A DNA stretch of 64,000 bases from Hemicentrotus pulcherrimus (lineage: Eukaryota; Echinodermata; Echinoidea; Camarodonta; Strongylocentrotidae), in contig BEXV01000223.1 of the NCBI GenBank assembly GCA_003118195.1, forward strand, positions 134,211 through 198,210. Reading direction: 5' to 3'. Position numbers and translations under genes: made by a program. Below are positions 36,129-49,505 of this stretch, in pieces (position 1 is the stretch's first letter; the number at the start of each line of letters is the position of its first letter). A model generated the notes under the pieces. That model was not told the DNA's origin. It saw only the letters and a list, made by a program, of their open reading frames with translations, and did no database searches.

Positions 36129-38487
36129 AAAGAGTATAACTTAAGAGAGGATGAAGGGGAGGTATCACATTTATATGTGCATTTAATCTTCAGAGAAATT
36201 TGTCATGTCACCAAAAACCATTAACTCATCGCACATATTTTTCCCCCCGTATCGGTTTTGTTTTTATATGTTATTGTTTTGGACCATTCATCGATTTCCA
36301 TGAAAAAACACTTTTTCTGTAACTACTATGAATTTCTTCTAGTGGTTATTGTACATTTAAAATTCTTTGTAGTTTGTACATTGCTATAAAATTGACCCGA
36401 CTTGTGTGTTTAAGTCATATCACACTGACAATTTCATAAAACAACAACCCTGAAAATCACATGTTTCTTTTTCTATAAATAAAGCATCTTTTAATATACC
36501 ATTTTGAATGCTCCTGACAAATGGGGATACAATTATTTAAATATCACAAGTTTTGAAAGCTACTTCAGTTTCTTCCAAATTTCTTACGCTTTGATAATCG
36601 GTGCACTGTATCTATAACAATACAGTAACCCTATACATTGATATAAAACGGGGCAGCCTATCTTGCATTTCATATTATGGACTAAATTCACTGCACATTT
36701 GAAAACATTTACATTGAAGGAGATATTACTCTAAGCACACACTGTTCAACACATTGATTTCATACCAATCATGAGGCATGGCTAATGCTGCAAACAATTG
36801 CCATGATATTGACCAAGGAAACAGGGTTGAAATGTTAATTTAAATAAATGGAGGGGATATCAAAATGCAAACAATTACATTCAACCACGCCACAGAATTT
36901 GTGACTGATCAAATACAAATTGATGTCTACCATCCGGAAAGCACATGGACTATGGAGTCAAATGAGAGAAAAGTCAGAGATTTGTAAACAGTTATTTGTT
37001 ATAGGGAGAGAAATATGCTACACCACATAAATTCTCTTGACATCCATCCGAGAAAGTTCAAAAGCATTTAATGATGGGGAAAAATGAACATTGTGATGAA
37101 GAGAAGAGACCGAGCCACTATGTACCTCCTTGATGGCCCATGACACAATTCAAATCTTGAGACTACTACTTCAGCTATTGAGAGCCAAAAGGGCATTCAA
37201 TCTCTGTAAGATCGTATGAGAAAGTGCCCTACTGACTCTCAATAGACAACTACATGTAATTCTTTCAGTCGACATAATCACTGTAAAATCCTCAAAATGT
37301 CTTGGTTTATTCACTTGGGTATCCAGCCCATACTTATGTTCATGGAATGTGATGAATTAACAGCTAACCACAAGAAAGAATAAAGACCAGCATTAACTAG
37401 GCACATAAAGGTTTTTTTTTCACCAAGTAACTACATACCTGAGCCAAAATGTTTTTATACAACAAGCCTTAAAATGAGTTCAACATTGACATCAAATACA
37501 GTCTTCATCAGTTCCATTTCATCTCTCTTTCAACATTCTACAGTTTCTAATTGTGGAAACCATTTCATCAGTAAGATTAAGGTTTTACATGATGTGTGAA
37601 TATAACACCCACTCCCTTTAAATAAACTGTAAAATGATTTTGCCCCCACATGCTATGAAAGCAGAAGTGTCATAAAGATATTGATTTTACTGTATGACAT
37701 CTTGGATATTTAAGCGTGTATAAATGTAGTACGTTATATAACCCACAAGAGATGAATCCTTGCAGAATTTCATTTGCAACACACATTTATCAGTAAACAA
37801 AAACTTCTACCACTGGAAAATCTCCCGCTCCTGATAGAAATTCAGAAAATATCAACTGTTACATTCTCAAAAGATTGTGTGATGAAACCAATTTTGTACC
37901 ATATTCCCTTTCCCTTTGATAATACAGACACTTTTAAGGTGTGTAATCAATTTCATCACTAATTAATCTACGGCTCTCTAAGTAAGATGAATACATTTCC
38001 CTTTTGACAAGAATGCCAAGATACTATCCAAGACTCTTAGAACCACTGCAGGAGTACTTTACCCCATCTACAGACTTTGGTCTTGCAGTAGTTCAAACAC
38101 ATTATTGAGGAGAAAATATGAGTGACTGTGCAGCAAGAAACTAGACATAGTCTGGCTTCAGGGCTATTGTTTGTTTTTTATTTTTGTTTTTTTTTTCAAA
38201 ATGTTTTGTATCATAACCACAAGATTATTCTTTATTTACAAATCAAAATAAAACTAGATGGACCAACAATTGTATATTATTTCATACTTAATATTTTCTC
38301 ATTTTAATAAGTTGAATAAATTCATTAACTTGCATATCATAGGAATCGTCCTATATTCCTTCTCCCGTGAAGTAGCGGAGAATTAGCAGAGAAGTAGCTA
38401 GCTAGGATAGATCATTCGTATGATAACTTGATACATCAAAAACCTTTTCATTCACAACACATCACAAAAGCTATTCCATTCAACACC

Positions 38488-38503
38488 TCTCTCTCTCTCT
38501 CTC
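38488..38503. repeat. (CT)n microsatellite
   Basis: A short CT run lies in the presumed EPC 3' UTR. Confidence 0.85.
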
Positions 38504-38638
38504 AATCTCTACCACGACTACTCCACTCAGCTACATGTACAATGCTCATTATCATACGACCTCTAGCAAATGGGGAATCATCCCTGCTATGATGTAGTTC
38601 GTCTTTGCACTCATGCCCTCGGGCGATGATGACCTTCT

Positions 38639-41600
38639 TCACGTGACCTCCATAGGTACCGATTTGTTGCTAGGTATTTGATTAATGGCTGCATTTTCCT
38701 CATGGTTCTCCCTATGAAGAAGGGGAATAAGTATAGAAATTAAAAGATGGATAAGTTTGATAAATTTAGGTTGCAAGAAAATGAATTCAAGAAAAGGCAA
38801 TGATATTCACAAGTCTAACATATTCTAAAATGAAAATCAAGGTAGGCTAGTATTCATCATATATTGTTCCATACTGGACAAAGCAACACAAACAAAAATA
38901 CTTTTTGTATCCTACATAATGGGGTAAATCATAAATTTTCAATTTGATCTACGTCACTTTTTTTGTTTAAATCAAGATGTGACCATGGAACATGGAGAAC
39001 AAAATTTAGAAAGAGCTTTCATAACTGAGGATGGGAGAAAGCAAAACTCGTAGCATACTTAATAAAAATACATATTCAAGGAAGATTCTTGTCAACAGCG
39101 TCAAGTTTTTATAACATGTAGTTCAATCAACACTGCAGGAACATAATTTGCTGTAAAACACGTTTTTTTAATGATTAATTATTCGACTCACTTTGCCTTA
39201 GCATCTACATCGTTGCCTGGACTCTTTCTCTTGACTCCCATGGATAGGAGACTGCTTGCTGATGAGCTAACTCCACTGCTCTGACTGGAGTCTTTACTAA
39301 GCAACGACGAACCCTCCCTCTTTATCGTCTTGTCATCTTGAGAATTTTTATTAGTACTGGATAAGAGACTGTTACAGGAGTCAGAGAGAGAGTTTGTGCG
39401 TGATTTGTCCTGACTAATGTCATTGAGACGTGACGATTGTGAGAGGGAGGCTAGAAGCGAAGATGCTTTGTTGCCCGATGGTGGTGGTAAGGGGAAATTA
39501 AGCTGTAGTACTGTGTCTGCAGGGGCAGTGGAATGGCCTTGTGGTGCTGTGAAAATGAAATACATAGGGTTATGATAAAAGAATTAACCTTGCAAACAAG
39601 GAAAATTACATACATCTGGTAATATTGCTATCATAGCTGGAACCAGGTATTCCTAACTTACATATGAATAAATTGGTCCCTTTTTCTTTTGGGCTCCTTT
39701 TTTACAAACACCTTTAGCCACAATAGCTCACATGAGATAATTAAATCTGTTAGCAATTGATGATTAAAAAGCGTATATGCAGTGTGTCGAATCATGATTC
39801 CACCATAAGAGTTACATCGTCAGCTCAAAGTTGATCCCACAGTGATCTTCAATACATTACCTTACAAAAAAACTGGGGGACCATTCTCTTTTTTCAAAAT
39901 GATTTTCCAAGCACTATAAATCTGTCAATAAATTGTACACGTGAATTGATGAAACTTTCTCATAAAATGTGTAGATTCAAATTTTAGCTGCAAAAGTAAA
40001 TGCACAAGCCAACAACCTCTTCTCCAAACCCCATTTTCCAATACAGCCAATTCTATGTATGGCATTAATTGATTCCAAGACAAATCCAGTACATACATAT
40101 ATTTCTCATCATATGTAAGAGATCTTGTTTGTTGCTATTACCTTTAAGTTTAGTATCAGTCTCTACATTGTTTGTGTCTTCAACTTGTACATGATTTGGA
40201 ACAGATCCTTTTGCCAAGGGAACACCAGCAGTTCTTTCCTGAGATAAAACTTTCACCACGCTAGGTTCCAAACTGAACTTTGACCTCGGTAGCGACGTGA
40301 ATGACACATTGAGGTCAGGGGGCGTGCCATCCTGACCCACGACGTCCACTTCCATGGACTGAATGTCCAGCGTATCGGACACACTCTCCAACCCCTCACT
40401 GTTGAGTTCTAAAGTAGACATGACCGTTGCTGGTGTATCTGACACGTCCACTATAATGTCCTCCTCTAAAGAGGGGTCTAGGAATGCGGAGGTGGAGGCA
40501 GTATCAAGAGTAGGGGTGCAGAGTGAAGCAGCGTGGCTTAATGTGGTAGGTCTCTCTGGGAAGCTCATGTAGATAGATTCTGACAGCAAGGAAGGATAGA
40601 GTGATGATGATTGATGGAAGGATGAAGAGGAGGGGTACGTTGAGAATGATTGACTTTCTTTGCTGGGTGGGGGTGTCTTTGGTCTGAAGTGTGATCTGCA
40701 AATGAATGAAATAAACACTTATCACATTAACTTTTTATTTAGAAAGGACATAAAACTATTCTAACCTACTTTAAAAATCAATAGCTTCCTACTTGGTAGT
40801 TGGTACACTTGGAAACCTACGTAAATATTCCTGTAGGTGTTACAAGTTATACAATACCTTTACCTATAGAAACACGAAAATATACTTTCTTCTCCGTTTG
40901 AATTACAAAATTCATATGTTGCAAAACACTTTACCAACAGAGTAAGATACACAAATCCTGAGGAAAACTTAACAGCTTTGGGGCACTACAAAAGGTGACC
41001 ATTACAACACTAGCATACAAAATAAGAAATTTCACATGATCATACATCTGTGGGGGGTTAATAAAGGAATAAATGCATTTTGAGGACTTACATTCTCTTT
41101 GCCTTGATTTCTTCAAGGAGTTGACTAAGTGGAAGACTGGTTTGTGAGGGTCTTGGATCTACAGGTGACACAGGATAGTCCTCTTCATCCGATGATGATA
41201 CAGGTGATGGACTTCTTGGATACATATGCTCATCTACATCATCTAGTTCATCATCCCACATCGTTCTCGCACGGTCTAAGATTATCCTGAATACAGAAAA
41301 GCACAAAAAGAGAATGAATGATTTTTTTTTTAATAAAAAAAGGAGGGGGATAATCACTGAGTCGAGTAAATCAACGCTATTCAATAAGGTATGGAACTTC
41401 AGTGTTTCTTCCTCTGATAATTACGAAGATCAGTGATAATACTTCAAAATACTGTCTTACATTCATTATGTATACATCATTCTTTGCTTTTGGTTATTGC
41501 TTTTGGTTATTTTGAGCAGAGTAGAAAGAGAGGGACATATCCTATATAGATAATTAGATATAGATACAATGATAAAGTTTTTTCTCCTTCCTTATTGAGA

Positions 41601-44600
41601 CATCTGTCTTTCTCCACTAAATCATAAACATCAAAATATAGTAATATATCCACATAAAAACCCATACAACACTTTGAGAATAAACATTTTCTCTGATGCT
41701 TCATAGATAGCACAGGGCAAGGTTTCTTACCTCCCGCCTCTACCGATTCTCCTCCTGCCGAAGCCAATACACTTCCTAGGCCTTCGTATAGAAGTGCAAC
41801 AGAAGCGGTATCTTCTCTCCATGAGACCCTTGTGTTGACCCTCCGACCATGGCCACCCACAGACCAGCTCTGGGTTAGGCTGTGAGATAACAGGGTACAG
41901 AAAAATGAGACCACTTCATCACGCATGGATATACTTGATCTTGTAGTGTGTAAGATAACAGGGTAGACACAAATGTGGACAGATCATCAAACACAGATAT
42001 ATTGTATTTGTCCTTGTAAAAGGTCAACTATTGGTAAAGTCAATGGATGTTGCCACCTTTGATATAACAGGAAAACAAATATGATAGACTGATTATAGAA
42101 GTACACGATTACACATCTATTAAATTGATAAAGGTGCGAGAAGAAGAAGAAATAATGTTTGCTGTGACACTAATAACTCAACCCTATCATCTATACTATT
42201 ACTGTTTTGCATCACATGTCCAGCTAACTCCATACTCCCCCCCCCNATTGTAACCCATTTGAATGCAAAAGACTACAACTTACACTGCCTTGGAAAGGTC
42301 TCGCTTGAGTTTGAGCATCTTCTCGTAGGACACCTCATCGTTCTTGCGATTCTTTCTTGTCTGCATCTTCTCTGTTCGTCTTCTAAAAGCTACATAGGGG
42401 TTGTTACTGGTGGAGCCATCACGCTTCTCTTGCTTGACCTCTGGTATCAGTGAATGACCCTAGATAAATGTGGCATCCAAATAAAACAGAGCCTTACTGT
42501 CTTGAACCGATCAGACTCCAATGCATCAACAATCACATGTGAGACAAAAGTATACACTTTGCAAAGATTTTACATGCCTAAAATTGTGCCTTTTTTTTTT
42601 CTTCACGCAAAGTGAAATGTATTGGTACAATGATTCCATTTCCCATTAAAAAAGATTTTTTATCCTTTCATTTCAGACTACACATTGACAGATTCCTCAT
42701 GAAATTAAGTGAATGTTTTTATCTTCAATCCAAATATGAATATTGTGAAAACACTTGCAAAAATTAATAACGACAAAATTCTGAAGCTCTACACATGGAA
42801 CAATCAATTGTGGGTTGAGATTAATGTACATAGTTCACTTACCACTCCGACTCTCTTGTTGAGCCAGTAGTCATAGACTGCTATGATGAGATCATCATCC
42901 TCTTTCAGAAGAGCCTTGGCATCCTTCAGATTCATTACCTGGAAATTTCACAGAAGAGAGCCAAATTAGCAGCCATTAATTCAAGGATACACACTATTTG
43001 TTATACATAAATAGCACCCCAAAATTTAATGGATTACCAAAAAAAATTAATGATCTATATTTACTTTTTTTTCAACAGGGGAGGGACATGCTAGCTAATA
43101 AGAATTCAATTCATGAAAAAAACATTCCCCGGTTTTCCTAGATACTTAAAAGTTTTCCCAGAAGGGGTTTAAATTTTAGCAGCAACCAGTTTCCAATTTG
43201 AAACATCACTAAAGCCAATAAAAACAGTGGATATGTTGTTATTCCCCGACTTTTTATGACAGGCACACACAAAAAGAGAAGTGTTTTCCAGGTTATCCCC
43301 GATTTTCAGAGTAGCCAGGAAGCATGAATGTAAATTGCTTAAATAATGGTGTATCTTTCTTGTATTATATTAAATGCTTACCCTCTGACCACTCCCCTTC
43401 TCTAGCCTGTCCATCATGATCTCAAACTTGATAGGTGTGATATCAGTGAAGAGTTTAGCCTCTTCATTCAACCATCTCTCATCCCCTGAGTCCATATCAT
43501 AGTCTGGAATGTCCTGCTCCATGCTAAGGGCTGTCAAACCAAGGAGTCAAGAAACAGGCTAATTGCAAATGCTTACAAATGGGCAACTTCACATAAAAGG
43601 AGAAAGGTTCATCAAATCTCACTGGAACTACATACTTAGTGAAACAATTACTTACATTAAAATATATCTTTAAAGTGCTTAGAGACATTGTTGATGTATC
43701 AAGTGCTATAAGAAAGTGGAATATTATTATTATTATTATTATCATTATCATTTTTTGAGGGAGTGGTTCTATTCAGCAACCTCCATCTAAAAGTCATGAA
43801 CAGGACAGGACATACAGGGTCAATATAAAATATTCAAACTGATATCAAATATATGCACCAGTAATGACGACTACTTACTGCATGATAATTGCAACCCTTC
43901 TTTCTTCTGAATGCATAGATACCATCAGGATCATTCTCCTCTTCTTGATCAGATAATGATTGCACCTGTATAAACAAAATCATATAATTCATGAACGTCA
44001 AGAAGATTCAGGGAGAAAAAAAGCACAACATACAACAGAACAAAATTCTCGCTTCACTTAAAAGCGAGAGCAAGAGAATTTAAAGAATTTTATAAATGTA
44101 CATAAATGATCATACACATCGTTCCTGGTTTCAGTGACGGTAGTGAGGAAAATCTGCCTGCAAATTGTATGCAATTTCCATTCACTACCGTCACTTCGTG
44201 AAAATAGGGATGACATAATTAAGCAATAAAATCAAACTACTCTAAAGAGAAAGGAACACAGAAATCTTGTAGGAAAAAAGAATAGCACTATAGCAGTGAC
44301 ATATTCTAACAATCTAGAGACCTTAACAACTTCAAAATGTATCAACCAATTCCAAGAAACAAGACAATAAATTGCTACTTTAAAAACAAATTCAAGGCAA
44401 CATTTATTTGAAACTTGGGCCAACTATACTCAGAAAGATTAAGAAGCTCCAATAAATTCATAACCAAGATATATATACTTATTGTACTGCTTTCCAACTT
44501 CACATAGTTTCATAAATCAAATATAAAGGTGTAGCTTGTCTAACTCACTTTTGAAGGTTGTGTAACCGTTGTATCTTCATCCGATATCCGCGATTCAACA

Positions 44601-44704
44601 TGCCTGTCTCTAGGACTGGATGATGATGATTGACGAGGTTTGTCTGAAGAGGTTTTGTGCTTTCTCTTCTTGTATTCCCTCTTCTTCTTCACTAGATTCT
44701 CATC
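38639..44704 (-). CDS. EPC: EPC exons 8-14, basic middle and C-terminal region
   Basis: Exon 8 is lysine/arginine-rich (KKKREYKKRKHK) then serine-rich. Exon 9 has NDPDGIYAFRRKKGCNYHA and joins in frame to exon 10, PNPELVCGWPWSE, like GCQYYAPHLDQTGNWPW of human EPC1. Exon 10 ends CIGFGRRRIGRGGR and exon 11 continues IILDRA. Exons 11-13 are acidic then Ser/Thr/Pro-rich and poorly conserved, apart from HFRPKTP at the start of exon 12. Exon 13 reads through its donor to a chance stop at 39188, but the AA-GTGAGT donor joins to a 73-bp last exon encoding ENHEENAAINQIP and MEVT, the vertebrate C terminus. Confidence 0.92.
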
Positions 44705-47579
44705 CTAATAAAAGAGGAAAAAACAATTGCTACATCCTTTAGGTACATACAATGCAATTCTTCATCTCTGTATAAAATGCGTCACATCATTCTGAAACTT
44801 GGCCCATAAAATTATTGAGACTGTGAAATAACTTCCATGTCTTATTCAAATGACTCAAATTCCCTCTAACAAAACAATTTTTTTAAAGCAACAAATCTAA
44901 AACTTTAAAAATATTGTGAGATCTCAAAAAAATTACCACAAATTTACAGATCAGACCTATCAAAAGATGACAAGCTGCATTTGTTCCCAAAGATGAATTA
45001 GAGCCAGCAGAATATTAAGGGATGGAGTTATGTTCTGAAAATACCCTGCACAAAATCATCACAATGGATCCTACCCCAGCATGAATCTGTCAAAATACAC
45101 TTGTATATTAATAAAGTAGGAAAGAAAATATGTTGGGTTCTCCACATTGACATTGAAATAACCCCAGCTCATCAGTGTCGATACAAGATCTCATAAAAAT
45201 GACCCAAATACACAACCTAAACATGTTTTGACACTCATCTCCTTATATACATTCCTGATAAAGAAATAACCATTTACCTTGGCACCCCACGAACTGTACT
45301 GGTTGCCATTAGGTATAGCAGGTATCGTAAATGAAGGCTGCTTCTTGCTAAGCTCCTCACACTCAGCAAAAATGGTCCCTGAGAAATCATCCATTTGATA
45401 CCTACAAAACAAAACAAAACAAAACAAATCAAACACATTTCATTTTACAAGGTTGTATTGCGAAGATAACTATTGCTTTCAGAAACAAAACACAATGCAG
45501 GCAGTTTTTTCCCACATTACTATCACTGTTCTATACAAAATGTAATCCTTCGTTTAAATGTAATGGTTAGAAATTGTTTAGCATGGGTGTTCATTTCACA
45601 ACAACACATAATGTACTCAATTATTGAATTAGTTCAATCACATCATTTTTAAACCGATATTAAAGCTAAGAACTCTGATTTTGTCTCGAAAATGGTACAC
45701 AAACGAAGGTATATGATAGTAATTCTTACCTCTTTTCAAATATTTCTATAGTTAAGTGAAGGTTTTCCCGTTTACTCTTCTCTCTCCGCTTCACCATCTC
45801 CAAGAGTGTTCTGTAGAAAAAGAAATTAGAAATAAGATATTCATACACTGACAATAATCTGAATGTTTTCGACAACATGACATAAAGACAAGTGTTTGCA
45901 TTAAGTTGACAGCTTCACTACCAAAAGAATACCCACCTGTTAAAGCTATTAAATTTTCTTGTTTGTAAGGCAACCTCCATAAGACAAGTAAACTACACCA
46001 CAGAAAAAGCTGATATGAAATCTCTGTCAACAAGTAAAATTGGCAATTCCTTACAACAAACAATATTGACCACCCCATGATAATTACATTGTAACTAGTC
46101 TAATTGTAACCCATTTGAATGCAAAAGACTACAACTTACACTGCCTTGGAAAGGTCTCGCTTGAGTTTGAGCATCTTCTCGTAGGACACCTCATCATTCT
46201 TGCGATTCTTTCTTGTCTGCATCTTCTCTGTTCGTCTTCTAAAAGCTACATAGGGGTTGTTACTGGTGGAGCCATCACGCTTCTCTTGCTTGACCTCTGG
46301 TATCAGTGAATGACCCTAGATAAATGTGGCATCCAAATAAAACAGAGCCTTACTGTCTTGAACCGATCAGACTCCAATGCATCAACAATCACATGTGAGA
46401 CAAAAGTATACACTTTGCAAAGATTTTACATGCCTAAAATTGTGCCTTTTTTTTTTCTTCACGCAAAGTGAAATGTATTGGTACAATGATTCCATTTCCC
46501 ATTAAAAAAGATTTTTTATCCTTTCATTTCAGACTACACATTGACAGATTCCTCATGAAATTAAGTGAATGTTTTTATCTTCAATCCAAATATGAATATT
46601 GTGAAAACACTTGCAAAAATTAATAACGACAAAATTCTGAAGCTCTACACATGGAACAATCAATTGTGGGTTGAGATTAATGTACATAGTTCACTTACCA
46701 CTCCGACTCTCTTGTTGAGCCAGTAGTCATAGACTGCTATGATGAGATCATCATCCTCTTTCAGAAGAGCCTTGGCATCCTTCAGATTCATTACCTGGAA
46801 ATTTCACAGAAGAGAGCCAAATTAGCAGCCATTAATTCAAGGATACACACTATTTGTTATACATAAATAGCACCCCAAAATTTAATGGATTACCAAAAAA
46901 AATTAATGATCTATATTTACTTTTTTTTCAACAGGGGAGGGACATGCTAGCTAATAAGAATTCAATTCATGAAAAAAACATTCCCCGGTTTTCCTAGATA
47001 CTTAAAAGTTTTCCCAGAAGGGGTTTAAATTTTAGCAGCAACCAGTTTCCAATTTGAAACATCACTAAAGCCAATAAAAACAGTGGATATGTTGTTATTC
47101 CCCGACTTTTTATGACAGGCACACACAAAAAGAGAAGTGTTTTCCAGGTTATCCCCGATTTTCAGAGTAGCCAGGAAGCATGAATGTAAATTGCTTAAAT
47201 AATGGTGTATCTTTCTTGTATTATATTAAATGCTTACCCTCTGACCACTCCCCTTCTCTAGCCTGTCCATCATGATCTCAAACTTGATAGGTGTGATATC
47301 AGTGAAGAGTTTAGCCTCTTCATTCAACCATCTCTCATCCCCTGAGTCCATATCATAGTCTGGAATGTCCTGCTCCATGCTAAGGGCTGTCAAACCAAGG
47401 AGTCAAGAAACAGGCTAATTGCAAATGCTTACAAATGGGCAACTTCACATAAAAGGAGAAAGGTTCATCAAATCTCACTGGAACTACATACTTAGTGAAA
47501 CAATTACTTACATTAAAATATATCTTTAAAGTGCTTAGAGACATTGTTGATGTATCAAGTGCTATAAGAAAGTGGAATA

Positions 47580-47610
<31 letters not shown>

Positions 47611-49505
47611 AAAAAAAAGGTGGAAAAAAGAGGTCTTTGTCAAAAAATATTGCAGCTAACAGAGAGACGCAAAAAGAAAAGGAAAGCTGTTTCATGTCAT
47701 GAATAAATGTTTTGTACTCACGCTGTACATGAATGTACTGTCTGTTTTGCTTGCAGGATGCCTCATACAGATTTTCATACAGTTCCTGGTTGGAGAGAAC
47801 CTCAGGGGTTGGAATAACAAGATGATTTGCGGAGCCATACACTTGTTGTGCTGAAATGGCTCTTTGCAAATGATGCTCCTGCGGAACGGAAACAAATAAA
47901 TAAGAATTTATATCACATAGAAAAATATACTGACCATTATAGTCTATTTTTTAAAGAAATATATGAACCTATTTATTTAAAATCCAATTACGTCATCAAT
48001 GTATAAGTTTCAAAATGCTAATCTAAAGATGTTCAAAAATTTGTATTATTGCTAACATTAATTTCATCATTATTATTATTGTAATATTGTTGTTCTTGTT
48101 GTTTTTTTTATTATTATCATTACCATCATTATCATCATTATCAGCAATGTTTTTTAAAATTAATATCATAAATGTATTTTCATCATTAATTCATAATCAT
48201 AATCATCATTGTTTAGCAGACATATTTTGCCAATATTTAAATGCAGCACAGCATCGATCACTCAGTAGGCCTAGATCTAAGTCAGTATAAATAAAACAAA
48301 TGTTGTTTAAACTTCTGTAAACTGTACATGGTAGTATGGATTATATCTAGACCTATACTAAAATATATTGTGTCAGGTCCCTAATTGGAAAAAAAAAGAT
48401 TTGTTTTATATTTTATAATTTAGTAGTAGACCTATAGTAGAACAGTAATCACTGGACGAGTTGATACTGACACTTGACAGTGCAGTCTTTAAATATTATT
48501 GAAATCACTGACATTAGTGACAATTTCATGTAGCAAATGTGTAAACAACTAGATCTAGATCTAAATCAACATTGACTTATTTGAAAACAATGATTAATTT
48601 GAAAACAATGATTAATTTGAAAACAATGATTGGGAATATCAGCTAGCAATAAGATTAACACTTCAAATGTAAAGTAAACAAATGGATGACCATCGCCATG
48701 TGATTCAATGTTTACATCGCGCATCGGCTCCCTCTCTCAGGAGGGACAAGGATATTGCATAACAAGGTTTACTACAGTACAGTGCTAGACTATGTACACA
48801 ATGGACTTGCCCACTTCGCTCATCATCCAGCTCATGAATAATGCATGAACTAGCATTGCCACATCTGAACATTCCCTCAAAATAATACATTCTAGTAACT
48901 TTTTAAACGTTTATAATCATCAATGAATGTCCATCTTAATTCAAATTGTATAAAATGCAAGAATTAAAATACAAATAATACGATTGTGTAAAAAAAATCA
49001 TAATTATTCTCGTATGACGTAGTTGGATCGTCCATTATAGAAGAGGCAATACATTTCCAACACATGGATAATTTGGGATCATGTGACTCTTGACAATTAT
49101 TAAAATGTTATTTCCCAACATATGTAAATCTCTCAACCTGCACAATATATGTTATTTCAGAAACATATTAATAAATGTTCAAAGACAGTAAATTTTCTCA
49201 GTATAGACAATTATAAAGAAATTATTTGGCGAATAAAAAATACAAGATTGAGTCCCGCCAAAAAGGGCGTGTTTTCAAAATGGCCGCCGAATCCGGGAAC
49301 CTCATTATATATGCAAGAATAACGAACTAATTTGCATGAAACAAAAACCTACCGATTCTTCTTCTTTTTCCATTCCTGTGGGCATTTGAGGAACTGCCCG
49401 ATTAGTAGTGGAAAAATCAGGCAAATCTGGGAGCTCATCTGTTGTGTAGATGGGCATCGGCTTCGCGGGATCGGGAGCCCGAGCTCGAAAACTTAGCTTG
49501 CTCAT
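38639..49505 (-). CDS. EPC: Enhancer of polycomb homologue, complete, 14 coding exons
   Basis: Scaffold subunit of the NuA4/TIP60 histone acetyltransferase complex, acting in the nucleus. Coding exons are 49353-49505, 47722-47878, 47238-47386, 46699-46794, 46140-46315, 45730-45810, 45278-45401, 44549-44704, 43879-43965, 41731-41879, 41092-41286, 40142-40695, 39192-39546 and 38639-38711. They sum to 2,505 nt, i.e. 834 residues plus stop, against 836 in human EPC1 (family knowledge). The start MSKLSFRARAPDPAKP and the end SVPMEVT match both ends of the vertebrate protein. Every junction phase agrees. A duplicated copy of exons 3-5 (42247-43752) lies between exons 9 and 10 and is excluded. EPC1 and EPC2 are equally likely by sequence; the MBD5 neighbour favours the EPC2 locus. 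Confidence 0.95.
42247..43752 (-). pseudogene. Duplicate copy of EPC exons 3-5 block
   Basis: This 1,506-bp block equals 46103-47608 at a constant offset of 3,856 with no indel that I could see. I noted one base difference (42340 G versus 46196 A), silent in an Asn codon. Copied exons would be 43382-43530, 42843-42938 and 42284-42459. Splicing them between exons 9 and 10 breaks the frame: exon 9 ends in phase 0 but exon 3 needs one preceding base, and exon 5 leaves two extra bases before exon 10. The block begins right after the single N at 42246. It is best read as an unresolved haplotype or mis-joined contig; a very recent real duplication is the alternative. Confidence 0.9.
44134..44197. 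repeat. Hairpin with GTGACGGTAGTGA arms
   Basis: AGTGACGGTAGTGA and TCACTACCGTCACT are perfect inverted repeats about 35 bp apart in EPC intron 8. It is probably a small fold-back remnant. Confidence 0.6.
45278..49505 (-). CDS. EPC: EPC exons 1-7, EPcA domain
   Basis: Residues 1-312 form the conserved EPcA domain that in NuA4 links the ESA1/TIP60 catalytic module to nucleosomes. Clear strings are NRAVPQMPTGMEKEEES, HHLQRAISAQQVYG, DYDMDSGDERWLN, MMDRLEKGSGQ, AKALLKEDDDLIIAVYDYWL, NPYVAFRRRTEKMQTRKNRK and LEMVKRREKSKRE. Residue spans are 1-51 (exon 1), 52-103 (2), 104-153 (3), 154-185 (4), 186-243 (5), 244-270 (6) and 271-312 (7). Intron 1 (1.47 kb) is the longest within this part and holds ATT/ATC-rich simple repeats. 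Confidence 0.95.
46103..47608 (-). repeat. Original copy of the EPC exons 3-5 block
   Basis: This copy sits in the correct exon order between exons 2 and 6 and supplies the functional exons. Its high end is in an (ATT)n run, after which the two copies diverge. Confidence 0.9.
48052..48210. repeat. ATT/ATC-rich simple repeat, EPC intron 1
   Basis: The tract consists of interrupted trinucleotide repeats of ATT, ATC and GTT. No coding potential is evident. Confidence 0.8.
48580..48632. repeat. Three tandem 18-bp units, EPC intron 1
   Basis: TTTGAAAACAATGATTAA is repeated about three times in tandem; the third unit is truncated after GATT. Confidence 0.9.

Larger units (their letters stand above)
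31835..38638. other. Tail-to-tail interval, VPS13 and EPC 3' UTRs
   Basis: This 6.8-kb interval lies between the stop codons of VPS13 (+) and EPC (-). No coding region longer than chance is convincing on either strand. It is AT-rich with many AATAAA or TTTATT strings, so I cannot place either poly(A) site. It probably holds the 3' UTRs of both genes and perhaps some overlap. One palindromic element is at 35987-36128. Confidence 0.7.

Noticed and set aside
39188..39191. EPC stop codon at the end of exon 13
   Set aside because: The stop overlaps a GTGAGT donor; splicing to 38711 gives a C terminus matching vertebrate EPC.
41507..41926. Minus-strand open frame of about 140 codons
   Set aside because: It covers EPC exon 10 in the wrong frame; the conserved frame reads CGWPWSE and CIGFGRRRIGRGG.
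42284..43530. Extra internal EPC exons or alternative isoform
   Set aside because: Phases do not fit at either junction and the sequence is nearly identical to the true exons 3-5, introns included.
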